DNA of 64,000 nt. Source: Candidatus Pelagibacter communis. GTDB taxonomy: Bacteria; Pseudomonadota; Alphaproteobacteria; Pelagibacterales; Pelagibacteraceae. The notes below the pieces were generated by a model. The model was given only the letters and a program-made list of their open reading frames with translations. It was not told the DNA's origin and did not search any database. This document shows positions 17,416 through 25,357 of the stretch, one piece after another (within the stretch, counting starts at the first letter, position 1; each line of letters opens with the position of its first letter). The DNA is taken from positions 55,001 through 119,000 of the forward strand of contig NZ_CVSB01000045.1 in assembly GCF_001179845.1 (NCBI RefSeq), in the 5' to 3' direction. The translations under genes and the position numbers were made by a program.

Positions 17416-18300
17416 TTGAAAAATATAATTGTAATTACCGGTGGTGCAGGGTTTGTTGGATCAAATTTAATTGAATATTTCGTAAATAAAACAAATTATA
17501 AAATAATAAGTATAGATAATTATTCTTCTGGTAGTAAAAAAAATCACATCCTAAATAAAAGAATAAAATATATTAATGGTCACACTAAAGAAATTAATAA
17601 AATTTTAAATCTTTATAAAAAAAATATTAAAACCATCTTCCATTTTGGTGAATTTTCAAGAATTTATCAAAGCTTTTTGCATATGAATAAATGTATACAG
17701 TCTAATACAATAGGTTCTGTTGCAGTATTCAATTTTTGTTTAGAAAATAAAATTAAATTAATATATTCAGCTACTTCTGCTTCTCTAGGTAATTCTGGGA
17801 GAGATAAAAACTTATCTCCATATGCATTTACTAAGTCTAAAAATATAGAATTTCTAGAGAATTTAAAAAAATGGTTTAAATTCAAATATGAAGTAATTTT
17901 TTTTTACAATGTTTATGGCCCTAGACAAATTACCACCGGAAACATGGCAACCGTAATTGGCATATTTGAAGATTGCTTCATTAAAGGTAAAGCACTACCT
18001 GTTGTCAAGCCTGGTACTCAGTCTAGAAGATTTACTCATATAAAAGATACAGTTGAAGTATGCTTTAAAGCCTGGAAAGCTAATAAGTGTAGATATTATA
18101 GCATTTCTAATAATACTAGTTTGACAATAATAGAAGTGGCAAAGTTGTTTAACTCTAAAATAAAATACTTGTCTCCAAGAAAAGGTGAAAGATATGCGTC
18201 TGCCTTATCAGGAATGAGCTTGAACAACAAAGTTTATAAAAACTTAGGAAAGATCCAATTGAAGGATTACATTTTTGAATTCCTTAAAAAACACACTTAA
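17416..18300 (+). CDS. NAD-dependent SDR epimerase (UDP-glucose 4-epimerase-like)
   Basis: This 294-residue extended SDR has the nucleotide-binding motif GGAGFVG at 9-15, an active-site serine region SATSASLG and Y136-x3-K140, with the later VYGPRQ and RRFTHIKD segments typical of sugar-nucleotide epimerases. TTG at 17416 is taken as start because the Rossmann strand follows directly; no closer ATG exists. It is slightly short for the family (usually 300-330). It is the last gene of the glycan island, ending 62 bp before the 5S rRNA. The likely role is conversion of a UDP- or GDP-sugar used by the glycosyltransferases upstream. Confidence 0.88.
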   Translation: MKNIIVITGGAGFVGSNLIEYFVNKTNYKIISIDNYSSGSKKNHILNKRIKYINGHTKEINKILNLYKKNIKTIFHFGEFSRIYQSFLHMNKCIQSNTIGSVAVFNFCLENKIKLIYSATSASLGNSGRDKNLSPYAFTKSKNIEFLENLKKWFKFKYEVIFFYNVYGPRQITTGNMATVIGIFEDCFIKGKALPVVKPGTQSRRFTHIKDTVEVCFKAWKANKCRYYSISNNTSLTIIEVAKLFNSKIKYLSPRKGERYASALSGMSLNNKVYKNLGKIQLKDYIFEFLKKHT

Positions 18301-18329
18301 TTTCTAACTAAATTTACTATAAATCCTTA

Positions 18330-18357
18330 TTTACAAGTAAATTTAATAATGTATAAA
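18330..18357 (+). promoter_or_regulatory. Candidate sigma-70 promoter of 5S rRNA
   Basis: TTTACA at 18330-18335 and TATAAA at 18352-18357 are separated by 16 bp, five of six matches to each consensus hexamer. The predicted start, 6-7 bases downstream, coincides with the 5' end of the 5S rRNA stem. This fits a 5S gene that is not behind a 16S-23S operon and needs its own transcription start. Confidence 0.5.
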
Positions 18358-18362
18358 ACTAT

Positions 18363-18478
18363 CGCCGGTGATTATTGCGTAGGTGTTATACCCGATCCCA
18401 TATCGAACTCGGTAGTCAAGCCCTACAGCGCCAATGGTACTTTGTCTTAAGGCATGGAAGAGTAGGACGTTGCCGGCA
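18363..18478 (+). rRNA. rrf: 5S ribosomal RNA
   Basis: About 115 nt with the 5S hallmarks: 5' GCCGG (18364-18368) pairs with 3' CCGGC (18473-18477) to form helix I, and the interior holds the conserved CCCGATCCCATATCGAACTCGG loop segments, here split as CCCGATCCC and CGAACTCGG. No 23S or 16S sequence lies upstream; instead a sugar epimerase gene ends 62 bp before it. The rpmJ start lies only about 14 bases after the 3' end with no hairpin terminator, so the mature 3' end must be made by processing. Exact ends are uncertain by a few bases. Confidence 0.95.
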
Positions 18479-18491
18479 TTAAAACATAATT

Positions 18492-18617
18492 ATGAAAATT
18501 AAAAGCTCATTAAAATCAATAAAAAAAAGAGATCTCAATTCTAAACTTGTTAGAAGAAGAGGCAGAGTTTACGTAATAAATAAAACTAATCCAAAATTTA
18601 AAGCAAGACAAAAGTAA
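18492..18617 (+). CDS. rpmJ: 50S ribosomal protein L36, cysteine-free form
   Basis: The 41-residue protein reads [14 protein letters not shown] then [20 protein letters not shown], the alphaproteobacterial L36 type. It has no cysteine or histidine zinc site, so it is the zinc-independent version. L36 is the smallest large-subunit protein and binds 23S rRNA. It begins 14 bases after 5S rRNA and is probably on the same transcript. No Shine-Dalgarno is seen. A tiny cytochrome-oxidase-associated membrane peptide follows after 5 bp. Confidence 0.95.
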   Translation: MKIKSSLKSIKKRDLNSKLVRRRGRVYVINKTNPKFKARQK

Positions 18618-18622
18618 TTTTT

Positions 18623-18733
18623 ATGGATAACAAAAACCATAAAGATACCTGGAACAATTTTACAAAATTTGTGTTGTGGGGAACTGTCGCTGTTATATGT
18701 GTTTTGGTATTAATGGCAATATTTCTTTTGTAA
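18623..18733 (+). CDS. aa3-type cytochrome c oxidase subunit IV-like small membrane protein
   Basis: This 36-residue protein has a polar start (DNKNHKDTWNNFTKF) and one membrane helix (VLWGTVAVICVLVLMAIFLL) to its C-terminus. The sequence HKDTWNNFTKF followed by a single helix is the pattern of the bacterial aa3-type cytochrome oxidase subunit IV family, which in alphaproteobacteria often sits just before pntA. It would lie in the inner membrane beside the oxidase core. It sits 5 bp after rpmJ and 9 bp before pntA. The family call rests on this short pattern plus context. Confidence 0.75.
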   Translation: MDNKNHKDTWNNFTKFVLWGTVAVICVLVLMAIFLL

Positions 18734-18742
18734 GGTTTCCGA

Positions 18743-19831
18743 ATGAGAATTGGATCTATATTAGAAAATCAAAATCTTGAAAAGAGAATTGCCATAACAC
18801 CTGAGTTAGTAAAAAAATATACTTCTCTTGGTTTTGAAGTAAATTTAATTGAAAATTATGGTTCTCATCTTGGTATAAAAGATGAGCAATTCAAAGATAT
18901 GGGTGTTAAAATTTCAAAAGATGAATCAGAAGTTTTAAATGTTTCTGACATAATTGTTCAGCTTGGAATGTTGTCTGATGATAAAATTTCTAAAATTAAA
19001 GAAGATCAAACATTAATTGGAGTTTTAAACCCTTACAAAAATAAAGAGCAATTAGAAAACTTAGCCAAAAAAAAAATCAATCTTTTTTCTCTTGAATTAC
19101 TTCCAAGAATTACTAGGGCTCAATCAATGGATATATTGTCTTCACAAGCGAACCTTGCTGGTTATAAAGCAGTTATAGAGTCTTTTGCCAATTTTGAAAA
19201 AGCTATACCAATGATGATGACGGCAGCAGGCACTGTCCCCGCCGCAAAGGTTTTAGTGGTTGGCGCAGGTGTTGCAGGGTTACAAGCAATTGCTACGGCG
19301 AAAAGAATGGGTGCGATAGTTTTTGCTACGGATGTAAGAATGGCATCAAAAGAACAAGTTGAAAGTTTAGGTGGTAAATTTTTAACTGTAGAAGGTTCAG
19401 AGAATTTAGAAACTGAGGGAGGTTATGCAAAGGAAGCATCTGAAGATTTTAGACAAAAACAAGAAGAACTTTTATCTGAAACTTTAAAAAAAATTGATAT
19501 AGTAATTTGTACAGCCCTAATACCAGGTAAAAAAGCTCCATTGATAATTAAAGATAAAATGATTGAGAATATGCAATCAGGATCAGTAATTTATGATCTC
19601 GCAGCAATTCAAGGGGGGAATACTGCATTTACAGAAGTGGATAAAATTATAGAAAAAAACGGAATAAAAATAATGGGTGAGAGTAATATTTTAAATAAGC
19701 TACCTGTTTCTGCTTCAAACTTATATGCCAAAAATGTCTTTAATTTTGTTGATAATTTAATCGACAAAGAGACTAAAAAAATAAATATTAATTTAGAAGA
19801 TGAAATTATAGAAAAAACATTAATAAAGTAA
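18743..19831 (+). CDS. pntAA: NAD(P) transhydrogenase subunit alpha, part 1 (NAD-binding domain I)
   Basis: The 362-residue soluble domain I of proton-translocating transhydrogenase. It opens MRIGSILENQNLEKRIAITP, as in the alanine dehydrogenase/PNT N-terminal family, and has the NAD-binding Rossmann VLVVGAGVAGLQAIATAK near 170-187. Together with the two following genes it forms the three-polypeptide transhydrogenase common in alphaproteobacteria, using proton motive force to reduce NADP+ with NADH. Spacing to the next gene is 3 bp. In cells without an obvious oxidative NADPH source this is a main supply of NADPH; that is inference from family knowledge. Confidence 0.95.
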   Translation: MRIGSILENQNLEKRIAITPELVKKYTSLGFEVNLIENYGSHLGIKDEQFKDMGVKISKDESEVLNVSDIIVQLGMLSDDKISKIKEDQTLIGVLNPYKNKEQLENLAKKKINLFSLELLPRITRAQSMDILSSQANLAGYKAVIESFANFEKAIPMMMTAAGTVPAAKVLVVGAGVAGLQAIATAKRMGAIVFATDVRMASKEQVESLGGKFLTVEGSENLETEGGYAKEASEDFRQKQEELLSETLKKIDIVICTALIPGKKAPLIIKDKMIENMQSGSVIYDLAAIQGGNTAFTEVDKIIEKNGIKIMGESNILNKLPVSASNLYAKNVFNFVDNLIDKETKKININLEDEIIEKTLIK

Positions 19832-19834
19832 TTT

Positions 19835-20143
19835 ATGGAAATAGATCCTTTAATATTTAGATTAAGTATATTTATCCTCTCAATATTTGTGGGATATTAT
19901 GTTGTATGGAGTGTTACACCATCTTTACACACACCATTAATGTCAGTCACTAATGCAATTTCCTCTGTAATTATTGTTGGAGCTATCATTGCAGGTTTAT
20001 CAGGAAATTCTGATAATGTATTCAATACTTCAAGTATATTTGGTTTTTTAGCTATAGCTTTAGCTGCAATTAACATTTTTGGTGGATTTCTTGTAACTCA
20101 AAGAATGTTGGCAATGTACAAGAAAAAGAAAAAAGGCAAATAA
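19835..20143 (+). CDS. pntAB: NAD(P) transhydrogenase subunit alpha, part 2 (membrane)
   Basis: A 102-residue membrane subunit corresponding to the C-terminal helices of the E. coli PntA polypeptide. It contains about three helices, with VGYYVVWSVTPSLHTPLMSVTNAIS characteristic of PNTB_4TM-type segments (VTPSLHTPLMS and AISSVIIVGAI). It contributes to the proton channel with PntB. It is placed between the alpha-1 and beta genes with 3 and 2 bp spacers, confirming one operon. The C-terminus is a basic YKKKKKGK tail, consistent with a cytoplasmic end. Confidence 0.95.
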   Translation: MEIDPLIFRLSIFILSIFVGYYVVWSVTPSLHTPLMSVTNAISSVIIVGAIIAGLSGNSDNVFNTSSIFGFLAIALAAINIFGGFLVTQRMLAMYKKKKKGK

Positions 20144-20145
20144 TA

Positions 20146-21543
20146 ATGATATCTGCAAACTTATCAGCAATTTTTTATTTAGCATCAGGTGTTTTGTTTA
20201 TTCTTGCTCTCAGAGGCCTGTCTTCACCTGAAACATCTAGACAAGGTAATTTGTTTGGTATTTTAGGAATGATCATTGCTATAACAGTAACATTTTTATC
20301 AACAGGTAATTTTTCTACTGGATTTATATTTGTACTAATATTTATTTTAGCAGGTGGATCAATTGGTGCTTTTATTGCTTACAGAATACCAATGACAGCT
20401 ATGCCAGAATTAGTAGCTGGTTTTCATAGTCTTGTTGGACTTGCTGCTGTATTTGTCGCAATTTCTGCTTTTTTAAATCCTGAAGCGTTTAATCTAGGTA
20501 CTCCGGGAAATATAAAACTTGGTAGTTTAATCGAAATGTCAATTGGTGCTGCGGTTGGAGCTATAACTTTCTCTGGATCAGTAATTGCATTTTTAAAATT
20601 ACAGGGAATAATGTCTGGATCTCCAATTACATTTAAAGGCCAACATCCATTAAATGCAATTATATTGATGTCAATAGTTGTTTTAATTTACTTATTATGT
20701 TCAACTCAATCGTCTAATTTATTTTGGATACTATTAGCTGTTTCATTTTTAATAGGTTTTCTTTTAATTATACCAATTGGTGGAGCAGATATGCCCGTTG
20801 TAATTTCTATGCTTAACTCGTATTCAGGTTGGGCTGCAGCAGGTATTGGGTTTACTTTAGAAAATACAGCATTAATTATTACAGGTGCACTTGTTGGATC
20901 ATCAGGTGCAATTTTATCTTATATCATGTGTAAAGGAATGAATCGTTCTTTCTTTAATGTTATCTTGGGAGGATTTGGTGCAACAGAAGATGCCACAAGC
21001 AATTCTACCAAAGAACAAAGACCAGTTAAAAGTGGTAATGCAGATGACGCTGCTTTTTTAATGAAAAATGCTTCATCAGTCATAATTGTTCCTGGTTATG
21101 GAATGGCAGTTGCACAAGCTCAACATGCTTTAAGGGAAATGGTAGATACATTAAAGAAAAATGACATTAAAGTCTCTTATGCCATTCACCCTGTTGCTGG
21201 TAGAATGCCAGGGCACATGAATGTGTTATTAGCAGAAGCAAACGTGCCTTATGATGAGGTATTTGAATTAGAGGAAATAAATAACGATTTTGCAAATGCA
21301 GATGTTGCTTTTGTAATTGGAGCCAATGATGTGACTAACCCAGTTGCAAAAACCGATCCTCAAAGCCCAATTTATGGTATGCCTGTTCTTGATGTTGAAA
21401 AATGTAAATCTGTTTTATTTGTAAAAAGAAGTTTATCACCAGGCTATGCCGGTATTGATAATGATCTTTTTTATAAAGAAAATACCCTAATGTTGTTTGC
21501 TGATGCTAAAAAGATGACAGAGGATATTACAAAAAATCTATAG
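20146..21543 (+). CDS. pntB: NAD(P) transhydrogenase subunit beta
   Basis: The 465-residue beta subunit has about nine N-terminal membrane helices (residues 1-270), including the GFHSLVGLAAVFVA channel helix, then a soluble NADP-binding domain III with GYGMAVAQAQHALREM and the HPVAGRMPGHMNVLLAEA loop. This is the part that binds NADP(H) and couples hydride transfer to proton movement in the inner membrane. Length is normal. It completes the pnt operon; a transaldolase follows after 8 bp and may be cotranscribed. Confidence 0.97.
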   Translation: MISANLSAIFYLASGVLFILALRGLSSPETSRQGNLFGILGMIIAITVTFLSTGNFSTGFIFVLIFILAGGSIGAFIAYRIPMTAMPELVAGFHSLVGLAAVFVAISAFLNPEAFNLGTPGNIKLGSLIEMSIGAAVGAITFSGSVIAFLKLQGIMSGSPITFKGQHPLNAIILMSIVVLIYLLCSTQSSNLFWILLAVSFLIGFLLIIPIGGADMPVVISMLNSYSGWAAAGIGFTLENTALIITGALVGSSGAILSYIMCKGMNRSFFNVILGGFGATEDATSNSTKEQRPVKSGNADDAAFLMKNASSVIIVPGYGMAVAQAQHALREMVDTLKKNDIKVSYAIHPVAGRMPGHMNVLLAEANVPYDEVFELEEINNDFANADVAFVIGANDVTNPVAKTDPQSPIYGMPVLDVEKCKSVLFVKRSLSPGYAGIDNDLFYKENTLMLFADAKKMTEDITKNL

Positions 21544-21551
21544 GTAATAAT

Positions 21552-22253
21552 TTGAATACTAAAATATTTTGTGACATTGCAGAACTAGACAAAATTAAAA
21601 AATTTAATAAAAAAAAAATTGTTAAAGGTTTTACAACCAACCCAAGCCTAATGAGAAAAGCTGGAGCAAAAGATTACAAATTGTATTCAAAAAAAATTCT
21701 TGAAATTTGCAAGAATAAACCTGTATCATTTGAAGTATTTGCTGACGAATACAAAGAAATGAAAATTCAAGCAATGAAGATAAATACTTGGGGAAAAAAT
21801 GTTTATGTAAAAGTCCCAGTTACAAATTCTAAAGGTAAATTTATGGGAAGAATTATCAAAGAATTGAATAATCAAAATATAAAAATTAATATTACAGCTG
21901 TTTATAATGCCAAACAAACAGAAAAAATTTTAAAGCTCATTAATAAAAAAACAAAAGTGATCATTTCTATTTTTGCCGGAAGAGCAGGTGACACTGGAAA
22001 AGATCCAGTTCCAGAATTTATAAAAAGTATTAAATTATCAAAAAAGTTTAAGAATGTTGAAATATTATGGGCAAGTGTTAGAGAGCCCTATAATTATTTA
22101 CAAGCAAAACAACTAGGTTGTCATATAATTACAGTACCCCCAGTAATTATTGAAAAGATAGAAAATTTTGGAAAATCATTTGATCAATTGACAAGAGAAA
22201 CAGTTAAAGCTTTCTTAGTCGATAGTAAAAAATCTAATTTTAATATTTACTAA
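21552..22253 (+). CDS. Transaldolase-family protein (Fsa/TalC type)
   Basis: The 233-residue TIM-barrel protein has the family entry FCDIAELDKIKKF, the GFTTNPSLMRKAG loop near 26-38, the Schiff-base lysine in VYVKVPVT, and GRAGDTGKDP near the phosphate site. The short length puts it in the TalC/Fsa group, which moves a dihydroxyacetone unit between sugar phosphates or cleaves fructose-6-phosphate. TTG at 21552 is chosen as it gives the conserved N-terminal strand; there is no Shine-Dalgarno. With tkt at 30457 it would complete the non-oxidative pentose phosphate path. Its 3' end overlaps the convergent GT4 gene by 14 bp. Confidence 0.88.
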   Translation: MNTKIFCDIAELDKIKKFNKKKIVKGFTTNPSLMRKAGAKDYKLYSKKILEICKNKPVSFEVFADEYKEMKIQAMKINTWGKNVYVKVPVTNSKGKFMGRIIKELNNQNIKINITAVYNAKQTEKILKLINKKTKVIISIFAGRAGDTGKDPVPEFIKSIKLSKKFKNVEILWASVREPYNYLQAKQLGCHIITVPPVIIEKIENFGKSFDQLTRETVKAFLVDSKKSNFNIY

Positions 22254-23364
22254 TTTTATTCAGATAAGCTAGATACTTAGGACATACGTCTTTATATAAA
22301 AAGCGGCTAATTTTTCTTTTCGAATATCTTACCATTGCCACACTATTTTTATAGTCAACTACAGCCTTTTTAATTTTTTTAGCTAATTCTTTATGATCTT
22401 TTACTTTGATTTGGTAGCCACCTTTTTTGCCAAGAAGAATTTCATTTGGCCCACTTTTACAATTAGTGTATATACATGGAACCTCATTATTTACTGCATC
22501 TATAAACACATTTCCAAGACCTTCGTATAGAGAGGTTAAAATAAATAATTTTGAAGTAAAAAAATATTTGTTAGTATTTTTTATCCAGCCTTTGAGTATA
22601 ATTTTTTTATCACAATCTAACTTTTTAATTAACTGCTTAAGTTCCTCTTTTTCAGGACCGTCTCCAAGAATAATTAGTTTATAGCCAGGATTATCTTTTG
22701 AAAATATAGAGAAACCTCTTATTAGCGTCTCAAAATTTTTTTGTTTAACAAGTCTTCCAATTGATAGAATTAAATTTTTTTTTTTATAATTAGGCTTTTT
22801 TTTTATTTTAAGTAAATAAGGATTATAAATTGTTTTTATTTTATTTTTATTAATTAAAAATAATTTTAAAGATTTTCTTGATCCATGTGAGTTAGTTAAT
22901 ATCCCATCTGCAAAATTATAAATTATAAATCTTAAAAAAAAAACTATAATAGAAGAAATATAATTGTCGGCATATACTGTTGATGAAATAGGATCTTCTG
23001 AATTCCTAGCAACAATTTTAGTTTTATAAAATTTTGAAACCAATATAGAAACCATGCTACTTTGCATAGAAAAAACTACAGTATTTTCTCTTTTATTATT
23101 CTTTATAGTTTTAATTAATTTTTTTATTGAAAACAAAGAAGTAAGTAATCTATAGGGTAAGAAAGAGTTAGTAAATTTCGTATCTGTCTTTATTAATTTA
23201 AATTTTTTTTTATTAAGTCCAAGTCCTGTTGTATTTATTTTGTTTGAAATTAAACTAATTTTTATTCCTTTATTTGTAAAATATTTTACTAAATGTCTTA
23301 AATTTACTTCAATTCCACCTTTTTCCATTGAAGGGTAATATAAAATGACGTGAGTTAATTTCAT
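22240..23364 (-). CDS. Glycosyltransferase family 4
   Basis: This 374-residue GT-B enzyme has an N-terminal GGIEVNLRHLVKYF loop typical of acceptor domains and a C-terminal Glycos_transf_1 domain: SIGRLVKQKNFETLI, LGDGPEKEELK and the donor-binding TSLYEGLGNVFIDA with its paired glutamates. It transfers a sugar from a nucleotide donor with retention. It overlaps the upstream FkbM methyltransferase gene by four bases (ATGA) and overlaps the convergent transaldolase by 14 bp. It lies outside the main glycan island, downstream of tRNA-fMet. The sugar is unknown; a role in lipopolysaccharide or capsule assembly is inferred. Confidence 0.9.
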   Translation of the reverse strand: MKLTHVILYYPSMEKGGIEVNLRHLVKYFTNKGIKISLISNKINTTGLGLNKKKFKLIKTDTKFTNSFLPYRLLTSLFSIKKLIKTIKNNKRENTVVFSMQSSMVSILVSKFYKTKIVARNSEDPISSTVYADNYISSIIVFFLRFIIYNFADGILTNSHGSRKSLKLFLINKNKIKTIYNPYLLKIKKKPNYKKKNLILSIGRLVKQKNFETLIRGFSIFSKDNPGYKLIILGDGPEKEELKQLIKKLDCDKKIILKGWIKNTNKYFFTSKLFILTSLYEGLGNVFIDAVNNEVPCIYTNCKSGPNEILLGKKGGYQIKVKDHKELAKKIKKAVVDYKNSVAMVRYSKRKISRFLYKDVCPKYLAYLNKISKY

Positions 23365-24164
23365 TTCTTTTTAAAAACCATATTTATATTTGAATCTTTT
23401 AAATTTATTACTTTATCAAGTTTTATTAGTTTAAAATTAGGCAAAATTGTTTGTAATTTTTTTTTAGCATTATAATTATTTTCTGTTTCAATATACATTA
23501 TTGAAATCTCATTATAAATTTGTGATTTCTTTATCTCTTTGATAACCTTAAGCTGATGACCCTCAACGTCAATTTTTACTATTAAATTATAAGGTTTAAA
23601 TTTTTTATATATCATATTAAAAAATTTGTAATTTTTTGTGATTACTTTTTGACTTTTGTAATTTTTTTTATCTTTTTTATCTATCAGCCTTGAAACACCG
23701 CTATGATTTGTTTTAATACTTAAATCTGCAATTCCGTTAAAATTACTAATAGCTAAATTATAAAGAACGCAATTTTTTGAAGATAAATTTTTTTTCAATT
23801 TTTTAAAAATTAATTTAGAGGGTTCAACAGAAATAATTTTTTTACAATTTTTATTATTTTTAGCTATTAAAGAGAATATTCCAATATTTGCACCTATATC
23901 TAAAAAAAAAAAATCTTTTCTATATTCTTTAATTAATGAGTCGAAATAGTTTCCATATGCTCCACCACATGCAAACCTAAATGTTGCGTCTTTAAAATCA
24001 ATATTATTTAATTTAACTGAATAGTAAGAATAACAGAAATCTCCTAAACTAAGATTTTTTATAAAAAAATTATAAAGAAATGTTTTTTTATAAAATATGA
24101 TATCTACAATGTATTTTATAATTTTATGTAATAAAAAATTGAAGAAAATTTTAAATTTTTTCAT
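23361..24164 (-). CDS. FkbM-family SAM-dependent methyltransferase
   Basis: A 267-residue protein whose central region has the SAM-binding motif FLDIGANIGIFSL near 87-99, then the acidic IISVEPS of motif II and a VKIDVEGHQLKVIKEI segment, the hallmark of FkbM methyltransferases. Such enzymes O-methylate sugars of surface glycans or other small molecules. The N-terminal 50 residues are basic and hydrophobic, with no clear signal peptide. ATG 24164 is only five bases past the CCA end of tRNA-fMet, so the mRNA is presumably released by tRNA processing. It is coupled with the following GT4 gene. Confidence 0.9.
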   Translation of the reverse strand: MKKFKIFFNFLLHKIIKYIVDIIFYKKTFLYNFFIKNLSLGDFCYSYYSVKLNNIDFKDATFRFACGGAYGNYFDSLIKEYRKDFFFLDIGANIGIFSLIAKNNKNCKKIISVEPSKLIFKKLKKNLSSKNCVLYNLAISNFNGIADLSIKTNHSGVSRLIDKKDKKNYKSQKVITKNYKFFNMIYKKFKPYNLIVKIDVEGHQLKVIKEIKKSQIYNEISIMYIETENNYNAKKKLQTILPNFKLIKLDKVINLKDSNINMVFKKK

Positions 24165-24169
24165 TAATT

Positions 24170-24246
<77 letters not shown>

Positions 24247-24252
24247 TTATTT

Positions 24253-24447
24253 TTAAATTCTATTTTTAAGTTTGTTTAACTTTTTAACTCTTTTAATATT
24301 TTCTTGCAGAATTCTTTTTTTCTTCTCAGAAGGTTTTTCATAAGTATTTTTTAGTTTAATAACTTTAAAAAAACCATCTCTCTGGAGTTTTCTTTTTAAA
24401 ACTCTTAAAGCTTGTTCAATATTATTATCTTTTACTTCTATTTTAAT
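24253..24447 (-). CDS. rpsU: 30S ribosomal protein S21, probable ATT start
   Basis: The product (64 residues from this start) has the S21 pattern KDNNIEQALRVLKRKLQRDGFF and YEKPSEKKKR with a basic tail. S21 sits near the anti-Shine-Dalgarno region of 16S rRNA. Alignment to other S21 proteins (M-x-V-x-V-x-DNN) puts the initiator at the ATT at 24447-24445. A perfect GGAGGT (24457-24452) sits four bases before it. The only usual start codon nearby, TTG at 24459, overlaps that GGAGG and has no ribosome site of its own. A 7-bp hairpin lies directly upstream. The gene leads into tRNA-fMet and follows trcR on the minus strand. Confidence 0.9.
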   Translation of the reverse strand: MKIEVKDNNIEQALRVLKRKLQRDGFFKVIKLKNTYEKPSEKKKRILQENIKRVKKLNKLKNRI

Positions 24448-24451
24448 AACT

Positions 24452-24457
24452 ACCTCC
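24452..24457 (-). promoter_or_regulatory. Strong Shine-Dalgarno of rpsU that decides its start
   Basis: GGAGGT on the minus strand is one of the best ribosome-binding sites in the window, where most genes have none. Its spacing of four bases (AGTT) to the ATT at 24447 supports non-AUG initiation there. Confidence 0.6.
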
Positions 24458-24459
24458 AA

Positions 24460-24482
24460 AAAAGTGGTTAATTAGCACTTTT
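24460..24482 (-). promoter_or_regulatory. Hairpin immediately upstream of the rpsU ribosome site
   Basis: On the minus strand AAAAGTG (24482-24476) pairs with CACTTTT (24466-24460) over a 9-base loop, followed at once by TT and the GGAGG of rpsU. It could mark the 5' end of the rpsU leader, attenuate read-through from trcR, or control access to the ribosome site. The stem is short and A-T rich, so function is uncertain. Confidence 0.35.
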
Positions 24483-24515
24483 ATAAATTTATGTCTATTT
24501 ATTTTATTCATTGTA

Positions 24516-25091
24516 CTAGTTGGATATTAGTTTTTTTTGTTTTTCTTTTTCTTTTTTTTCTCTTTTAATTCTTCTTTCTGCCTTCTCTAATGCTTCAAGC
24601 AAATCTTTTTGACTAAATAAGTTTAGAGCAACAGGGTCTTTTGGATTTAAATTATTATAATTCCAATAACTTTTGTTTCTAATTGAGGTAACAGAATTTT
24701 TTGTTACACCAACTAATTTTGCAATTTGAGAGTCTTTAAGCATACTATGTTGTCTAATTAGCCATAAAGCTGAGTCAGGTTTATCTTGCCTTTTAGAGAG
24801 AGGAATATATTTTTTAATTTTTTTTTCTGTATTAGAGATTTCTATATCTGAACTTTTAATTTGAAGAGCTCTATTTTCATCTTTGGAAGATAACTCAATT
24901 TCTTCTCTAGATAATTGTCCTGAGATAATTGGATTATAGGCTTTAATTCCTTTTGCAACTTCTCCATCAGCAATCCCCTGAATTTCTACTTCATGAAGAT
25001 TACAGAAATCTGCAATTTGTTTAAAAGTCAAAGTAGTATTTTCTACAAGCCAAACAGCAGTAGCCATTGGCATTAAAGGAGTATTTGACAT
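24516..25091 (-). CDS. trcR: DUF1013 family cell-cycle transcriptional regulator TrcR
   Basis: The 191-residue protein starts SNTPLMPMATAVWLVENTTL, has a first HTH-like segment (LTFKQIADFCNLHEVEIQGIADG) and a second repeat DSALWLIRQHSMLKDSQIAKLVGVTKNSVTSIRN near 105-140. These match the alphaproteobacterial DUF1013 family, known as TrcR, a CtrA/GcrA-linked regulator in some relatives. A charged coiled tail ends the protein. It is immediately downstream of rpmE, with start and stop codons adjoining. In this reduced lineage its targets are unknown. This is one of few regulators in the window. Confidence 0.88.
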   Translation of the reverse strand: MSNTPLMPMATAVWLVENTTLTFKQIADFCNLHEVEIQGIADGEVAKGIKAYNPIISGQLSREEIELSSKDENRALQIKSSDIEISNTEKKIKKYIPLSKRQDKPDSALWLIRQHSMLKDSQIAKLVGVTKNSVTSIRNKSYWNYNNLNPKDPVALNLFSQKDLLEALEKAERRIKREKKEKEKQKKLISN

Positions 25092-25322
25092 CTAATTTTT
25101 CTTATCTGATTTGAAGTTTTGAAATTTTTTATTAAATTTACTTATTCTACCTTTATCCATTAACTTTTGCTTTCCACCAGTCCAGGCCGCATGTGATTTA
25201 GGGTCTATCTCTAATTTTAATATATCTCCTTCAGCACCCCAAGTTGATTTAGTTTCAAACTGAGTACCATCAGTCATTTCAACTTTAATAGTGTGGTAGT
25301 TTGGATGTATGTCTTTTTTCAT
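25092..25322 (-). CDS. rpmE: 50S ribosomal protein L31, cysteine-free form
   Basis: This 76-residue L31 opens [20 protein letters not shown] and has the family's [28 protein letters not shown] end. It contains no cysteine, so it lacks the CxxC zinc ribbon of zinc-binding L31 and belongs to the zinc-independent group. L31 bridges the two ribosomal subunits. It is followed directly by trcR and preceded by suhB after 35 bp on the same strand. Length is normal. Confidence 0.95.
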   Translation of the reverse strand: MKKDIHPNYHTIKVEMTDGTQFETKSTWGAEGDILKLEIDPKSHAAWTGGKQKLMDKGRISKFNKKFQNFKSDKKN

Positions 25323-25357
25323 ATCGAGACTTATAGCAAAAGAAACCTAGAACACAA

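Noticed and set aside
1-18300. Prophage, insertion sequence or CRISPR array driving the island's variability
   Set aside because: No transposase, integrase, phage structural gene, long inverted repeat or regularly spaced repeat was found.
24460-24482. Hairpin before rpsU as an intrinsic terminator of trcR
   Set aside because: The stem is only 7 bp and AT-rich, and the T-run merges at once with the rpsU ribosome site; a leader element is as likely, so no terminator was called.
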